From: JAAXGI01 sp965206975
Lineage (GTDB): Bacteria; Gemmatimonadota; Gemmatimonadetes; Longimicrobiales; Gaopeijiaceae
Assembly (NCBI GenBank): GCA_965206975.1
Contig: OZ242253.1
Span: forward strand, 744,001-808,000
Direction: 5' to 3'
DNA: 64,000 nt
Shown: piece by piece, positions 17,949 to 27,185 of the stretch
Layout of the letters: each line of letters begins with the position of its first letter
How positions within the stretch are numbered: position 1 is the stretch's first letter
The notes under the pieces: generated by a model
Told to the model about the DNA's origin: nothing
The model's database searches: none
The model's input: the letters and a program-made list of their open reading frames with translations, nothing else
Translations under genes and position numbers: made by a program

Positions 17949-19409
17949 TTACGCGGCTGCTGCGTGTAGCTGCTCGGCGCCGGCGAGGTTGCGAGCGACC
18001 CGCTTGAAGAGTTCGCGCCACGGGTAAACCGAGGAGAGCGAGACCCAGATCTTTCGCGTCGTCACGCGGACCGATCCGGCGATCTTCAGCAGCCGAGTGC
18101 GGATAGTCCCGGCCTGAGCCCTCGCCAGCGTGGTGGCTTTCAGTCCGAACGTGCGGATGATCTGGATCACAACACCCGCGAAGGCCGAGAAGTACGCCCG
18201 AATCGTGTGGCACGAGGTCCGGTCGGCGAACAGATCGAGTTGCTGCTCCTTGATCCGGTTGTCCATATCGCCCCGTGCACAGTAGAGATCCTCGTACAGG
18301 GCCCTCGCCCCGATCCTGTCCTTGGGGATGTCGGTGACGACGAATCGGGGGTTGTAGTCACGCTTGCCGGCCAGCCACTCTGCCTTGCCCACCACCCGTC
18401 GCTCGCAGCTCCAGCTCTCTATCGTCCGGTAGCGGCCATCGCGATACCGGCGCGACGCCTCACCACTCTCCCGGCACGCGAGCCTCGATGCCTCCATCTC
18501 CCCCTCGATCATCCCCTGGAGCCTCGGATTGCGCGCTATCCCGAACACGTAGGAAAGGCCGTGTCGCTCGCACCACCCCATGAGCTCCTCACGGCAGAAG
18601 CCCGAATCGCCGCGAACCGTGATCTCCACTTCCGGCCACCGCTCCCCGATCCGCTCGACCACCCGCTCCAACTCTTCGACCGCACCCGCCGAGGCATCGA
18701 TCCTCGATGGGCGAACCCGCACGCCGAGCACATGGTCGCCGCAGGTGATGTACAGAGGAAGGTAGCAATAGTGGCGGTAGTACCCGTGGTACTGACCCCC
18801 CTCCTGCTTGTCGTGCACCGGGTCATCCGTGGCATCGAGATCGATCACGATCTCCTCGAGTCGCTCCGGATGCATGTCCAGGAACGCATCCACAAGCAGA
18901 CCGTCCAGCTCATCCCGGTCGGCCACGATCTTCTTGTAACGGTCGCCCGCGGCCGTATCCGGGGGCATCCCAGTTCCATCCGGTTCAGCGTGCTCGATCC
19001 CGCCAGGGGGGGGATACGCCCGGTCCCGCGCCCGCGCCCGCTCCTCGCCCGTCAGGTCGCCACGCCCGCACGCCCGCGCCAGCATGCTGTCCCTTCGAAT
19101 CTCGTCATCGTCGTTGAGATCTTCGTAACCCAGCACGAGCCCGAACACCCGCTGCCTGATCAGCGCTTCGAGCAAGTGATCCATTCGGGTCGGATCCCGG
19201 TAATCGTCGAAGCAAGCCCCAAGCCGCGCGCTCAGCCCCACAACCTTGTCCGCATCCCCCAAAAGCAGCGCTCCGCCGTCCGACGACATCCGCCCGCCGT
19301 CAAATCTGCCTATGACCTCACGCCGCCCCGCACCTCGAAACACGATGGGATCCCGTACACACTGTGTCATCATGGAAATCGCTCCACGAATCAGGGTAAG
19401 TCGCTGCAA
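17949..19409 (-). CDS. IS1380-family transposase (copy 2)
   Basis: 486 aa, one open frame. Motifs in order: GRFDGGRMSSDGGALLLGD, CFDDYRDPTRMDHL, LGYEDLNDDDEIRRD, IVIDLDATDDPVHDKQEG, YYRHYCYLPLYITCGD, ITVRGDSGFCREELMGWCE and NRIKEQQLDLFADRTS, as in IS1380 transposases. A segment of about 20 codons (from DRAYPP) is out of register: read one frame over it gives PLAGSSTLNRME, the conserved sequence seen in copy 1. Two compensating changes, probably in the G runs at 19006-19013 and 18961-18965, explain this. The protein may therefore be impaired although the frame is open. Confidence 0.85.
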   Translation of the reverse strand: MQRLTLIRGAISMMTQCVRDPIVFRGAGRREVIGRFDGGRMSSDGGALLLGDADKVVGLSARLGACFDDYRDPTRMDHLLEALIRQRVFGLVLGYEDLNDDDEIRRDSMLARACGRGDLTGEERARARDRAYPPPGGIEHAEPDGTGMPPDTAAGDRYKKIVADRDELDGLLVDAFLDMHPERLEEIVIDLDATDDPVHDKQEGGQYHGYYRHYCYLPLYITCGDHVLGVRVRPSRIDASAGAVEELERVVERIGERWPEVEITVRGDSGFCREELMGWCERHGLSYVFGIARNPRLQGMIEGEMEASRLACRESGEASRRYRDGRYRTIESWSCERRVVGKAEWLAGKRDYNPRFVVTDIPKDRIGARALYEDLYCARGDMDNRIKEQQLDLFADRTSCHTIRAYFSAFAGVVIQIIRTFGLKATTLARAQAGTIRTRLLKIAGSVRVTTRKIWVSLSSVYPWRELFKRVARNLAGAEQLHAAAA

Positions 19410-19591
19410 ATACTACCCTTAACCCATGTAGATATCCCATCACACGCAGCCCCGGTGAGCGCCCCGGGTTAGCCCCTTCTTTCCGCCCTCTCCTCGCGGT
19501 CGGGACCTTGGGGGTTGCTTGGATCGCTACGACCTGCTCTCCGAGGAGCTCTCACCCCCACCACGTCACATGCCATGCTGGGCACACAGAA

Positions 19592-19628
19592 GAACCTCCG
19601 GGCCCGGCTGCACAGGACCCGGAGGTTC
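19592..19628 (-). terminator. Hairpin terminator after susD
   Basis: An 11-bp stem, GAACCTCCGGG (19592-19602) with its complement (19618-19628) and a 15-base loop, lies 32 bases after the susD stop; on the minus strand it is followed by TTCTGTG. It marks the end of the susC-susD unit. Confidence 0.65.
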
Positions 19629-19660
19629 GAGACTTCTCTTCTGCCTTGTTTCCCTCTTGC

Positions 19661-20995
19661 CTAGAGGTTCGGGTTTGATGCAACCTCTAGGAACGGCACC
19701 GGCAGACACCGGCCCGGCCCGATTGGCTGCCCGTACTCATCGACCTGTTCCCAAGCAGGATAGCTTGTGCGGAGCTTGTCTCCGCCACGATGTGATTGCA
19801 TCCACAACTCCCTGCGTCTCTCCTCCAACACGGTCAGCCTAATCTCTTCATTATCAGTGCTGGTGAACATCGGTAGCGGCCACGCGCTTTCGTCGACCTC
19901 CTGAGGCAGTCCCATAGGGTTCGTCCGCAGTATGTTGATGATCCTAACCGCCTCTTCCCCACCCTGCACCTCAGCCCTCATGAGAAGTGCTTCCCGCCAA
20001 GTGGCGATAGGGATGGAGGTATCCTCTGCTGGGTATTTCTCTTGCTCTCGGTACTTGAAAATCCCCCGAGGTTCGTTTTTTCCAGGCTCGGTAACCACGA
20101 CCCTGGGATCGGGCACGCCACCCCCCCTTTGGTTCAACATGCCGTCCTCCGAGATCATCAGCTCCGAGTAGCTGCGGTGGGGAATAAAGCCGTCCCCTAC
20201 AATATTGCCCTCGGCGATTCGATTGTTTCGCCGGCCAGGGGTCAGGTCATACGTGGCCACCCACTCGAACCCTTCAACGATTGCGAGATTCGATGCATCT
20301 GCGATCACCCCGGTGGCGTCGTCCTGATACAGGTTAGACCTCGCCCGCCCAATGTATGCGGCGGCAAGGACTTCAGGCTGTCCGGTCGCAAGCCCAATCG
20401 CGGTGGTGAAGGACTCCTCCGCCAGGGCAAAACCCTCCTCACGCGACAACAGCGGGCCGGCGTCGAACGTCACGTTGCAGTGGTTCTCCGAGAGGATCTG
20501 AATCGAATAGCCTTGGATAAGGTACGCCCTTGCGAGCAACTCATTCTTGCTCTCCGGCGCTGGATCAAAGCCATCAATCAGCTCGATCGCTTTCTTCGCT
20601 TGGATCCGGGGCACCTGCATAATCGTCCATATAGGGCCCGTTCCAGAGTCACAGGGATCCGCGTAGACGTCGAGGAGCTGAGAGCGCAGCCCCGACAGTG
20701 CTTGCGGCCGGCCTGAACTCGTGTTCAAGAACAACTCGTACCACAGGCCTGCCCACGTCATTGTGTCCACCACTCCACACTCAAAGTCACCTTCCGCTCC
20801 GAGCACAAGCGTCTCGGCCAACCGAGGATCGTTGAGCGCCTCGGACGTCACGGCCCCAGGAAGATCGACCTCCAACAGACTGTCACACGCCCCGAAGGTG
20901 ACGACGAGCGCCGGCAATAGGAGCAAAGTGGCAAGCGACATCTGCCGCCGCTTCCCCACCGGGCCTCCCAGTTGATTGTTTGTAGAATCCGCCAT
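19661..20995 (-). CDS. SusD/RagB-family outer-membrane nutrient-binding lipoprotein
   Basis: 444 aa from the ATG at 20995, preceded by a strong AGAGGAGG site; longer starts would overlap susC. A lipoprotein signal with lipobox FGAC is followed by the SusD-like N-terminus (SLLEVDLPGAVTSEALNDP), TPR-like helices (ELLARAYLIQGYSIQILSEN; ALAEESFTTAIGLA) and the C-terminal RagB/SusD region (EALLMRAEVQGGEEAVRIIN, LEERRRELWMQ). SusD proteins sit on the cell surface and hand substrate to the paired SusC channel. The substrate cannot be told from sequence; no glycosidase or peptidase lies beside it. Confidence 0.88.
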   Translation of the reverse strand: MADSTNNQLGGPVGKRRQMSLATLLLLPALVVTFGACDSLLEVDLPGAVTSEALNDPRLAETLVLGAEGDFECGVVDTMTWAGLWYELFLNTSSGRPQALSGLRSQLLDVYADPCDSGTGPIWTIMQVPRIQAKKAIELIDGFDPAPESKNELLARAYLIQGYSIQILSENHCNVTFDAGPLLSREEGFALAEESFTTAIGLATGQPEVLAAAYIGRARSNLYQDDATGVIADASNLAIVEGFEWVATYDLTPGRRNNRIAEGNIVGDGFIPHRSYSELMISEDGMLNQRGGGVPDPRVVVTEPGKNEPRGIFKYREQEKYPAEDTSIPIATWREALLMRAEVQGGEEAVRIINILRTNPMGLPQEVDESAWPLPMFTSTDNEEIRLTVLEERRRELWMQSHRGGDKLRTSYPAWEQVDEYGQPIGPGRCLPVPFLEVASNPNL

Positions 20996-21066
20996 CTCTG
21001 CACCTCCTCTGAATTCATTGCCGTGTGGCGTCCCGACACCTACCGGCATGCTCTGCGCGCTTCGCA

Positions 21067-24000
21067 TCAGAACACTAGGTTCAGGCGAGCCGTCCACTGA
21101 CTCAAAGGAGGCCAGCCCCCTCCGGACTCACCAGCGAAATCGTAGTCCCCGCCCTGGTTTCGAGTCATCTCAGGATCCCCCATCGGCTCACACGACGACT
21201 CGCCCAGCGACGGGCCGCCTGGATCATTACAGTCCTGCGCGATCCAAAGGCGCGCAACATTGCGAGCCCCAACGCGGAAGCTCGCCGAACTGGCACCGAC
21301 CTTCTCCGCCAGGGAACTCGGGAGGCTATAGCTCAAAGCGACCTCACGAAGCTTAGCGAAGCCCGCCTTGGCGTACGCAAACCCATTCCGAGTCACGCTG
21401 ATATACCCCATGCCAATCGGGTCGTCCTGCAGGTGCACGAGCTGAGCGCTAGGATGGCTCGTGTATCTGGCCGCCGCATAGTCATGCGCCATCCAGTGGC
21501 CCCCCATTGCGTCGATGTTGACCGAAGCGCGCCAGTTCTCGAAGAAGGTCAAGGTCTGATTCAGGTTGACGAGCCATGCCGGATCGCTCTGACCCCAGAC
21601 GACTCGCGGGGCGTCGGCACATGGTACCGGTGGGCCGCCGAACTCCAGACCCCTCTTTCCTGCACCACCGTCACACATGACGTTGGTCACCGGACCGCGG
21701 TCGCCGCTCACGAAGTCTGCCGAAACGACCCGCTTGTCCGACTGTGCGGCGATCGAGAAGCCCTCGTAGTGGCCTCGCGTCCGTCCAACCTGGATCCGCT
21801 CGATACCACCCATGTCCGTGATCTCGTTGCCCTGTGTCGTGAACGCAATGTCGAGATCCCAGCGGACGGGACCCTCACGAATCGCCTGAATGTTAAGCGC
21901 CGTCTCGGTGCCCCAGGATTTGATCTGGCCAATGTTTACGAGCTGAATTCCGCCAGCAAAGTCTCCCGCCGCTCCAGGCCAGAGCGAGGGCGGAACCGTC
22001 TTGCCGACAATCGCGTCGTTCGTGGTGCGGTTGTAGTACGTGAAATCGACCGCGAGTCTGCTATCGAAAGTCTGAGCCTCAAAGCCGAGCTCGATCTCTG
22101 AGCCCTTCTCAGGACCCAAGACGGGGTTCCCGAAGGTCTGTGGCGTCAGGATCGGCGCAGAACGTGGGCCGGTTTCGGGGCTGTAGAGCTGTTGGGCTGC
22201 GAACGCATCCGGCTGCTTGCCTGCTTGGCCCCATGCGCCTCTGAATCGGAACTGGTCGACCCAATCCACATTCCAGAAGTCTTCTTCGCTGACAACCCAG
22301 GTACCACTCACCTTCGGGTATTTCGCGAGGTCGAAATCCGTCCCGAACGCACTGTTATCGTCGAAGCGGATGGCAGCCGTCACGAAAATCCGGTTGTCCC
22401 AATCGAACTGCTGCTGGAAATACCAGCCGAGGGTGACGTTCTCAACGAACTCCTCGGCCGCCTCGGTCACCGCGGCTGCGCTGACCGTGGAGAGCGCGGC
22501 GACGGCGAAGCCCTCACCGTCACTCCTGGTCTGAAGTGCCTGCTTCTCGTAATACTGCACTCCGTACGAGGTGGCACTCCCTAGGATGCCATCCATGAAG
22601 CGGAAACTGGCCGTTCCCGAAAGGTCGACCGTGTAGACCGGCGCGTCGAGGTTAATGACGACCTTGCGGCCGAGACGACCGCTCGTACCCCAGAAATTGG
22701 TGGTCCCCTCGACAGCCCAGAACTCCTCGTCTCGTTCGGCGACCTGATCCATGCCGAGCGTCAGGCGGTGCGTCAGCCAGTCGGAGGTCTCGAGGGTCGT
22801 CTGCAGGCTCCACGTGGTACGCTTGGTGATGTTGTTGTGCGTCTTACGCACGGGGTCGTACCGGTCATTCGGAACTCCATTTCGCCAGCCCCTGCGAATG
22901 TGATTGGGGTCCAAGATGGTACCCGGCCGGGAACCATAGCCATAGTTCCCCGCCCACATGCCCTCAGGTGGAGCATGGTCACCCTGGTAGTAGCCTCCGG
23001 AGAGCTGAATATTCAGGTTCTCGGAAGCCGTAACCTGGAGGTTCGTGGTGACCGAGTTTCTCTTGTCCTTGTTCCAGAAAACGATGCCCTGCTGATCACT
23101 TCGGTTGATGCCAAAGGAGTACCGGATCAGGTCTGTACCGCCTCGCACCCCGATGTTGTAGCGCTGGACCGCCCCTTTTCGGAACGTGTCTGGGAAGCCG
23201 AGCGACTTGTCCCTCTCATTCATGTCGAACCCGATCAGCTGATCGGGACTCGTGCAGGGAGCCGCAGGGCAAAGAGCCGGGTCTCGAATCCAAGTCAGCC
23301 GTCGGTATCCCTCATAGGTCGGGAACCAGTTGTTCCCGAGCTCCGTGCTCACCTCGAACACTGGCGCTCCGACGTTCCCCCGCTTCGTGATGATCTGGAT
23401 CACCCCGTCCGAGGCCTCGGTCCCATACAGCGTCGCCGCTGCCGGGCCCTTGATGACCTCGATGCTCTCGATGTTAGCGGGGTCGAAGTCGGAAAGTCTG
23501 GACTGCGTGAAGTGGCGTTCTCTTGCCGTACGGTTGTCGTTCAGGCGAATGCCATCCACATAGATGATCGGATCGCCTGATAGCCCGATACTCGAGTGCC
23601 CGCGAATCCGGATCTTCGCCCCGCCGCCGGCGCTTGTGGAAGGCATCAGCTGGACGCCTGGCGTCCGGCCGGCGAGAGCTTCCTCGGGCGTTCCGACGGG
23701 GCTCAGCGACGTGATATCGTCCACCGTCACCTGAGTCACTGCGTTGCCGATCGCTCGTCGCTGGCTCCCGCCGGCGGTTCCCGTCACGATGATCGCGTCG
23801 AGGTTGAGCGCCGCTTCCTGGAGCTGGAAGTTCGCGACCGTCGACTGACCGGCGGTAACCGTCACGTCAACGTTCGCGGTTTGGTATCCTAGTCTGGTAG
23901 CCGTAAGCGTATGCGTCCCGGCCGGGACGTTCGGGATCGCGAACTGGCCGTTCGCCTGCGTTAGCACCCCCAAATCGAGGGCCTGGATAAATACCTGTAC

Positions 24001-24162
24001 CGAGGCCAACGCCTGTCCGGTCTGCGTGCTTGTCACCGCTCCGGTCAAGGTGGCGTCTTGCCGCGCCTCGAGTGGCCCGACCGTGACCACGGAACCAAAC
24101 AAGAGTAAGAACGCGACGCGGACGAGCCCGCGAATGCGAGCATCGAAATGAAGTCCTGACAT
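21067..24162 (-). CDS. SusC/RagA-family TonB-dependent outer-membrane receptor
   Basis: 1031 aa. Signal peptide (to about residue 34, LEARQ), carboxypeptidase-regulatory-like domain (37-115: LTGAVTSTQTGQALASVQVF, VTATRLGYQT-type strand), plug (about 125-250: GTPEEALAGRTPGVQLMPST, YVDGIRLND, IESIEVIKGPAAATLYGTEA, GVIQIITKRG) and a 22-strand-type barrel ending in QWTARLNLVF, with a terminal Phe as required for BAM-mediated assembly. Length and order match SusC proteins. It is followed by susD, with which it forms a TonB-ExbBD-energised import complex; no TonB genes are in the window. Confidence 0.92.
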   Translation of the reverse strand: MSGLHFDARIRGLVRVAFLLLFGSVVTVGPLEARQDATLTGAVTSTQTGQALASVQVFIQALDLGVLTQANGQFAIPNVPAGTHTLTATRLGYQTANVDVTVTAGQSTVANFQLQEAALNLDAIIVTGTAGGSQRRAIGNAVTQVTVDDITSLSPVGTPEEALAGRTPGVQLMPSTSAGGGAKIRIRGHSSIGLSGDPIIYVDGIRLNDNRTARERHFTQSRLSDFDPANIESIEVIKGPAAATLYGTEASDGVIQIITKRGNVGAPVFEVSTELGNNWFPTYEGYRRLTWIRDPALCPAAPCTSPDQLIGFDMNERDKSLGFPDTFRKGAVQRYNIGVRGGTDLIRYSFGINRSDQQGIVFWNKDKRNSVTTNLQVTASENLNIQLSGGYYQGDHAPPEGMWAGNYGYGSRPGTILDPNHIRRGWRNGVPNDRYDPVRKTHNNITKRTTWSLQTTLETSDWLTHRLTLGMDQVAERDEEFWAVEGTTNFWGTSGRLGRKVVINLDAPVYTVDLSGTASFRFMDGILGSATSYGVQYYEKQALQTRSDGEGFAVAALSTVSAAAVTEAAEEFVENVTLGWYFQQQFDWDNRIFVTAAIRFDDNSAFGTDFDLAKYPKVSGTWVVSEEDFWNVDWVDQFRFRGAWGQAGKQPDAFAAQQLYSPETGPRSAPILTPQTFGNPVLGPEKGSEIELGFEAQTFDSRLAVDFTYYNRTTNDAIVGKTVPPSLWPGAAGDFAGGIQLVNIGQIKSWGTETALNIQAIREGPVRWDLDIAFTTQGNEITDMGGIERIQVGRTRGHYEGFSIAAQSDKRVVSADFVSGDRGPVTNVMCDGGAGKRGLEFGGPPVPCADAPRVVWGQSDPAWLVNLNQTLTFFENWRASVNIDAMGGHWMAHDYAAARYTSHPSAQLVHLQDDPIGMGYISVTRNGFAYAKAGFAKLREVALSYSLPSSLAEKVGASSASFRVGARNVARLWIAQDCNDPGGPSLGESSCEPMGDPEMTRNQGGDYDFAGESGGGWPPLSQWTARLNLVF

Positions 24163-24381
24163 GGCATCCCCCTAGTTCAACTTCGAGACACGTAACCTCG
24201 CTTCATACATCAACGCATCAAGGGCCAACGGCTTCCCGCGGCGCTTGAAGGCGAGTCTGGACGACAGCCCCCCAAAATGATTCTCCACTGGCAGAATGAT
24301 CCCCCACTCGTCACTGGTCAAGTCCAAATCCTGCCCAACGTCGAATGAGCCCGAAGGGCGGGACGCTGCGATCATGGGAGG

Positions 24382-24561
24382 ATGATCGTGAATCTCTCGA
24401 CCCTACAGATCTGTACTGCCGACCGGATGCCGGTCTTCGTGGAAGACACCGAGCTGGCGGACATCTGGCACGTCGACCCCGACGGGGCCTACACCGTCAT
24501 CTGCCGGACCGTCGACCGGGTCCTCTACCCCCGCCTCGGGAAGGCCGACAAGACATCATGA
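24382..24561 (+). CDS. Small unknown ORF cut by an IS110 element
   Basis: 59 codons: starts MIVNLSTLQICTADRM behind GGGAGG and ends GKADKTS. The last few codons lie in or next to the left end of an IS110-type element (GACAAG then ACATCAT), so the natural C-terminus is probably lost. It has a charged, globular composition (FVEDTELADIWHVDPDG), no membrane segment and no family I recognise. It is divergent from susC, whose promoter must lie in the 24163-24381 gap. Confidence 0.35.
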   Translation: MIVNLSTLQICTADRMPVFVEDTELADIWHVDPDGAYTVICRTVDRVLYPRLGKADKTS

Positions 24562-24573
24562 ATGGACCTGCCC

Positions 24574-24604
24574 TGCCTCGAGGACGTGGATCACGCTCGA
24601 GGCA
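24574..24604 (+). other. Left-end hairpin of IS110 copy A
   Basis: Perfect 9-bp stem TGCCTCGAG / CTCGAGGCA with a 13-base loop, lying between the element's left end and the transposase start. The same stem with a different loop occurs in copy B at 25693-25724. In IS110 elements this region encodes the bridge RNA, so this may be one of its stem-loops; that is inference. Confidence 0.45.
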
Positions 24605-24650
24605 GAGCTACTTCATTGAAGCGCAGAGCCATAATCGAGGAGGGCAGGTC

Positions 24651-25322
24651 ATGGCCGGGTACAGGGCATATCTGGGGCTGGACGTTCATAAGGACACGAT
24701 CGCGGCGGCAGTTGCATGGCCCGGTCGGGAGGATCCGCAGTATCGGGGGATCCTCGCGAATCGGACTTCCTCGCTGCAGCGCCTGATCCGTACCCTGCAA
24801 GGACCGGACGCAGAGGCGATGAGCTTTGTCTATGAAGCTGGTCCCTGCGGCTACGGAGTGTATCGCGAGATCACCGAGACCGGGCTCGACTGCCAAGTCG
24901 TAGCCCCGGGCCTGATCCCCCGCAAGCCGGGGGATCGTGTGAAGACGGATCGTCGCGACGCGGTGGATCTGGCGCGTCTTCACCGATCCGGGGAGCTGAC
25001 CCCGGTGTGGGTGCCGAGACCAGACAAGGAGGCGGTGCGTGATCTGAAACCCGTGCGGGCGAGGACATAGAGGCGATGGAGCGCAAGGCTCGGCAGCGCC
25101 TGGGAGCCTTCCTGCTCTGCCACGGTCGGGTCTACCACGGTAAGTCCCGGTGGACACAGGCGCATTTTCGCTGGCTCGAGGATCAGCGATGCGACCGTCC
25201 GGTCCAGCAGGTGGTCTTCCAGGAGTATGTGTACGCGGTGCTCCGGGCGCAGGCCAAGACGATGGGACTCGAAGTCCAGATGCGCGAGGTGCTCGGCACC
25301 TGGTTACTACGCCCCACGGTCG
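24651..25322 (+). pseudogene. IS110-family transposase, copy A, frameshifted and truncated
   Basis: ATG at 24651 behind GGAGGGCAGG. Reads YRAYLGLDVHKDTIAAAVAW (RuvC-like first Asp), SFVYEAGPCGYGVYREI, VVAPGLIPRKPGDRVKTDRR and ELTPVWVPRP, then hits a stop at 25068-25070. Compared with copy B, one extra A in GATCTGAAACCC shifts the frame; the next frame continues RKARQRLGAFLLCHGRVYHG and QAHFRWLEDQ until the junction with the IS1380-like fragment. The C-terminal Ser-containing (transposase_20) domain is absent. Confidence 0.85.
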
Positions 25323-25670
25323 AGCCACTCGTGCCCCTCCTCGGCGAACTCCTGTGGCACGTCGTGCGCCGGCGCTGGAGACTGGGGGGCGTGCCCCGGG
25401 CGCTGACCCTGACCCTCGACTCCACCGTCAGCGTACGCTACGGACGCAAGCAGGCGGGCGCCGAGCGGGGCTACAATCCGCACAAGCCCGGTCGACCGTC
25501 GCACCATCCGCTTCTGGCCTTCGTTCAGGAGACGGGAGACTGCATGGGCATCCGTTGGCGCGCGGGCAACGCCCACACCGCCGCGGGGGCCGAGGCGTGG
25601 ATCACCGATGTGGTGGGACGCCTGCGCTCTGTGGGGGTCGAGACCATCACCGTGCGCCTCGACAAGGCAT
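25323..25670 (+). pseudogene. Internal fragment of the IS1380-like transposase
   Basis: 348 bp almost identical to the middle of the transposase at about 14508-14850 (EPLVPLL, RALTLTLDSTVSVRYGRK, GYNPHKPGRPSHHPLLAF, GVETITVRLDK). Both ends are lost; the left joins IS110 copy A, the right joins the left end of IS110 copy B at CTCGACAAG. It shows a third historical copy of that element. Confidence 0.85.
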
Positions 25671-25692
25671 CATAGACATCATTGACCTGCCC

Positions 25693-25724
25693 TGCCTCGA
25701 GTATCGTGGGTTACGCTCGAGGCA
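25693..25724 (+). other. Left-end hairpin of IS110 copy B
   Basis: Same 9-bp stem as in copy A (TGCCTCGAG / CTCGAGGCA) but with a 14-base loop of different sequence. A conserved stem with a changed loop, in the position where IS110 elements encode guide RNA loops, is suggestive. Confidence 0.45.
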
Positions 25725-25770
25725 GAGCCACCTCATTGAAGCGCAGAGCCACAGTCGAGGAGGGCAGGTC

Positions 25771-26904
25771 ATGGCCGAATACAGAGCATATGTGGGGCTG
25801 GACGTTCACAAGGACACGATCGCGGTAGCCGTGGCATGGCCGGGTCGGGACGTGCCAGAGTACCGAGGGATGATCTCCCATCGAGGCTCCTCGTTGCGGC
25901 GTCTGATCCGTAGGCTGGAAGGCCCGCACGGAAAGATGTTGAGCTTCTGCTATGAAGCTGGCCCGTGCGGTTCCGGGGTGTATCGCGAGATCACCGAGAT
26001 CGGGCACGACTGCCAAGTCGTAGCACCGGGCCTGATCCCGCGTAAGCCGGCGGATCGGGTGAAGACGGATCGCCGCGACTCGCTGAGCCTGGCGCGTCTT
26101 CACCGTGCCGGGGAGCTGACTCCGGTGTGGGTGCCGGGACCGGACCAAGAGGCGGTTCGCGATCTGACCCGTGCACGCGAGGGCATGAAGTCGATGGAGC
26201 TCAAAGCCCGTCAGCGCCTCGGGGCCTTCCTTCTCCGTCATGGTCGGGTCTACGACGGGAAGTCCCGGTGGACGCAGGCACACTTTCGATGGCTCGAGCT
26301 TCAGCGATTCGACTATCCTCTCCAGCAGGTGACCTTCCAAGAATATGTGGACATGGTCCTCCAGGCTCAGGCCCGGACGGCAGGGCTCGAAGCCCAGATG
26401 CACAACGCACTCAGCACCTGGTCGCTGCGTCCCACGGCTGAGGCTCTAATGAGCCTCCGCGGGGTGGCGACGATCACGGCCACGACGGTCCTGGCCGAGC
26501 CCGGCGATCTGACACACTTCGATTCACCACGCCAGTTGATGGGCTTCCTTGGCCTCGTCCCCAGTGAACGCTCCTCGGGCTCTCGCCGGCGCCAGGGGAA
26601 GATCACCAAGACCGGTAACGGTCACGTCCGTCGGGTGTTGATCGAGGCGGCCTGGAGTTATCGCTTCCCGGCGCGCAAGACGGTCCACTTGCACCGAAAG
26701 GCCGCCGCCGCCGCCCCGCCCGGAGTGCAGGCCATCGCCTGGGCGGCACAGAAGCGTCTATGCGCCCGCTACGGGAAACTCTATCGCGCCGGAAAAGCAA
26801 AGTGCCACGTGACGACGGCGATCGCACGCGAACTGGTCGGCTTCATCTGGGCGATCGCCTGTGAGGTGGAAGGTAAGCCGCACGCGACCCGGGCGGCTAT
26901 CTGA
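25771..26904 (+). CDS. IS110-family transposase, copy B
   Basis: 377 aa from the ATG at 25771 behind GGAGGGCAGG. N-terminal RuvC-like domain (AYVGLDVHKDTIAVAVAW, CYEAGPCGSGVYREI, KPADRVKTDRRDSLSLARL), a coiled middle and the C-terminal transposase_20 domain (SLRGVATITATTVLAEPGDL, FDSPRQLMGFLGLVPSERSS, GSRRRQGKITKTGNGHVRR) with the Ser of the SxxGxxRRxGxITKxGN motif. It is complete and probably functional. These recombinases insert without target duplication, guided by an element-encoded bridge RNA. Confidence 0.9.
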   Translation: MAEYRAYVGLDVHKDTIAVAVAWPGRDVPEYRGMISHRGSSLRRLIRRLEGPHGKMLSFCYEAGPCGSGVYREITEIGHDCQVVAPGLIPRKPADRVKTDRRDSLSLARLHRAGELTPVWVPGPDQEAVRDLTRAREGMKSMELKARQRLGAFLLRHGRVYDGKSRWTQAHFRWLELQRFDYPLQQVTFQEYVDMVLQAQARTAGLEAQMHNALSTWSLRPTAEALMSLRGVATITATTVLAEPGDLTHFDSPRQLMGFLGLVPSERSSGSRRRQGKITKTGNGHVRRVLIEAAWSYRFPARKTVHLHRKAAAAAPPGVQAIAWAAQKRLCARYGKLYRAGKAKCHVTTAIARELVGFIWAIACEVEGKPHATRAAI

Positions 26905-27185
26905 GCAGAGACTACAACAGCGAGACAAAGATTCGGCTGTAATGGGTAACGGGGTGTGGGCGGCCGGTGAGGAGAACCCTCGGTTTGCCCCTGTGAGGTC
27001 TGCCCCCGCGGGCAGATCCACCCACGAAAATAGAGAGAGGCAGCTCCGCGACGAAGTGAAGTCAGGTGGTAGCCAACCCACGAATATCAGAGTGATCCAC
27101 CGTCGCTATAAGCCGCTCACGCCCCGAGCCTGATACAGCCATGAGGGACGAAGACCCAAAGAAATCAAGAAACCCATATGCACAC

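Larger units (their letters stand above)
24551..25322 (+). mobile_element. IS110-type element, copy A, truncated and fused to an IS1380-like fragment
   Basis: The left end follows GACAAG at about 24550 and matches the left end of copy B (GACATCAT...GGACCTGCCCTGCC type). It carries a 100-nt leader with a 9-bp hairpin and the first two thirds of a transposase. At about 25318-25325 the sequence switches to the internal part of the IS1380-like transposase through the shared bases GAGCC. The right end is missing. Confidence 0.75.
25671..26960 (+). mobile_element. IS110-type element, copy B, intact transposase
   Basis: The left end follows CTCGACAAGGCATCATA and begins near GACATCATTGACC; the flank shares GACAAG with that of copy A. 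A 100-nt leader with a conserved hairpin precedes the transposase. The right boundary is approximate, because no second complete copy is available and IS110 elements make no long terminal repeats or target duplication. Confidence 0.65.

Noticed and set aside
24172..24375. A 67-codon minus-strand frame upstream of susC
   Set aside because: No ribosome site and no family resemblance; it overlaps the expected susC promoter region.
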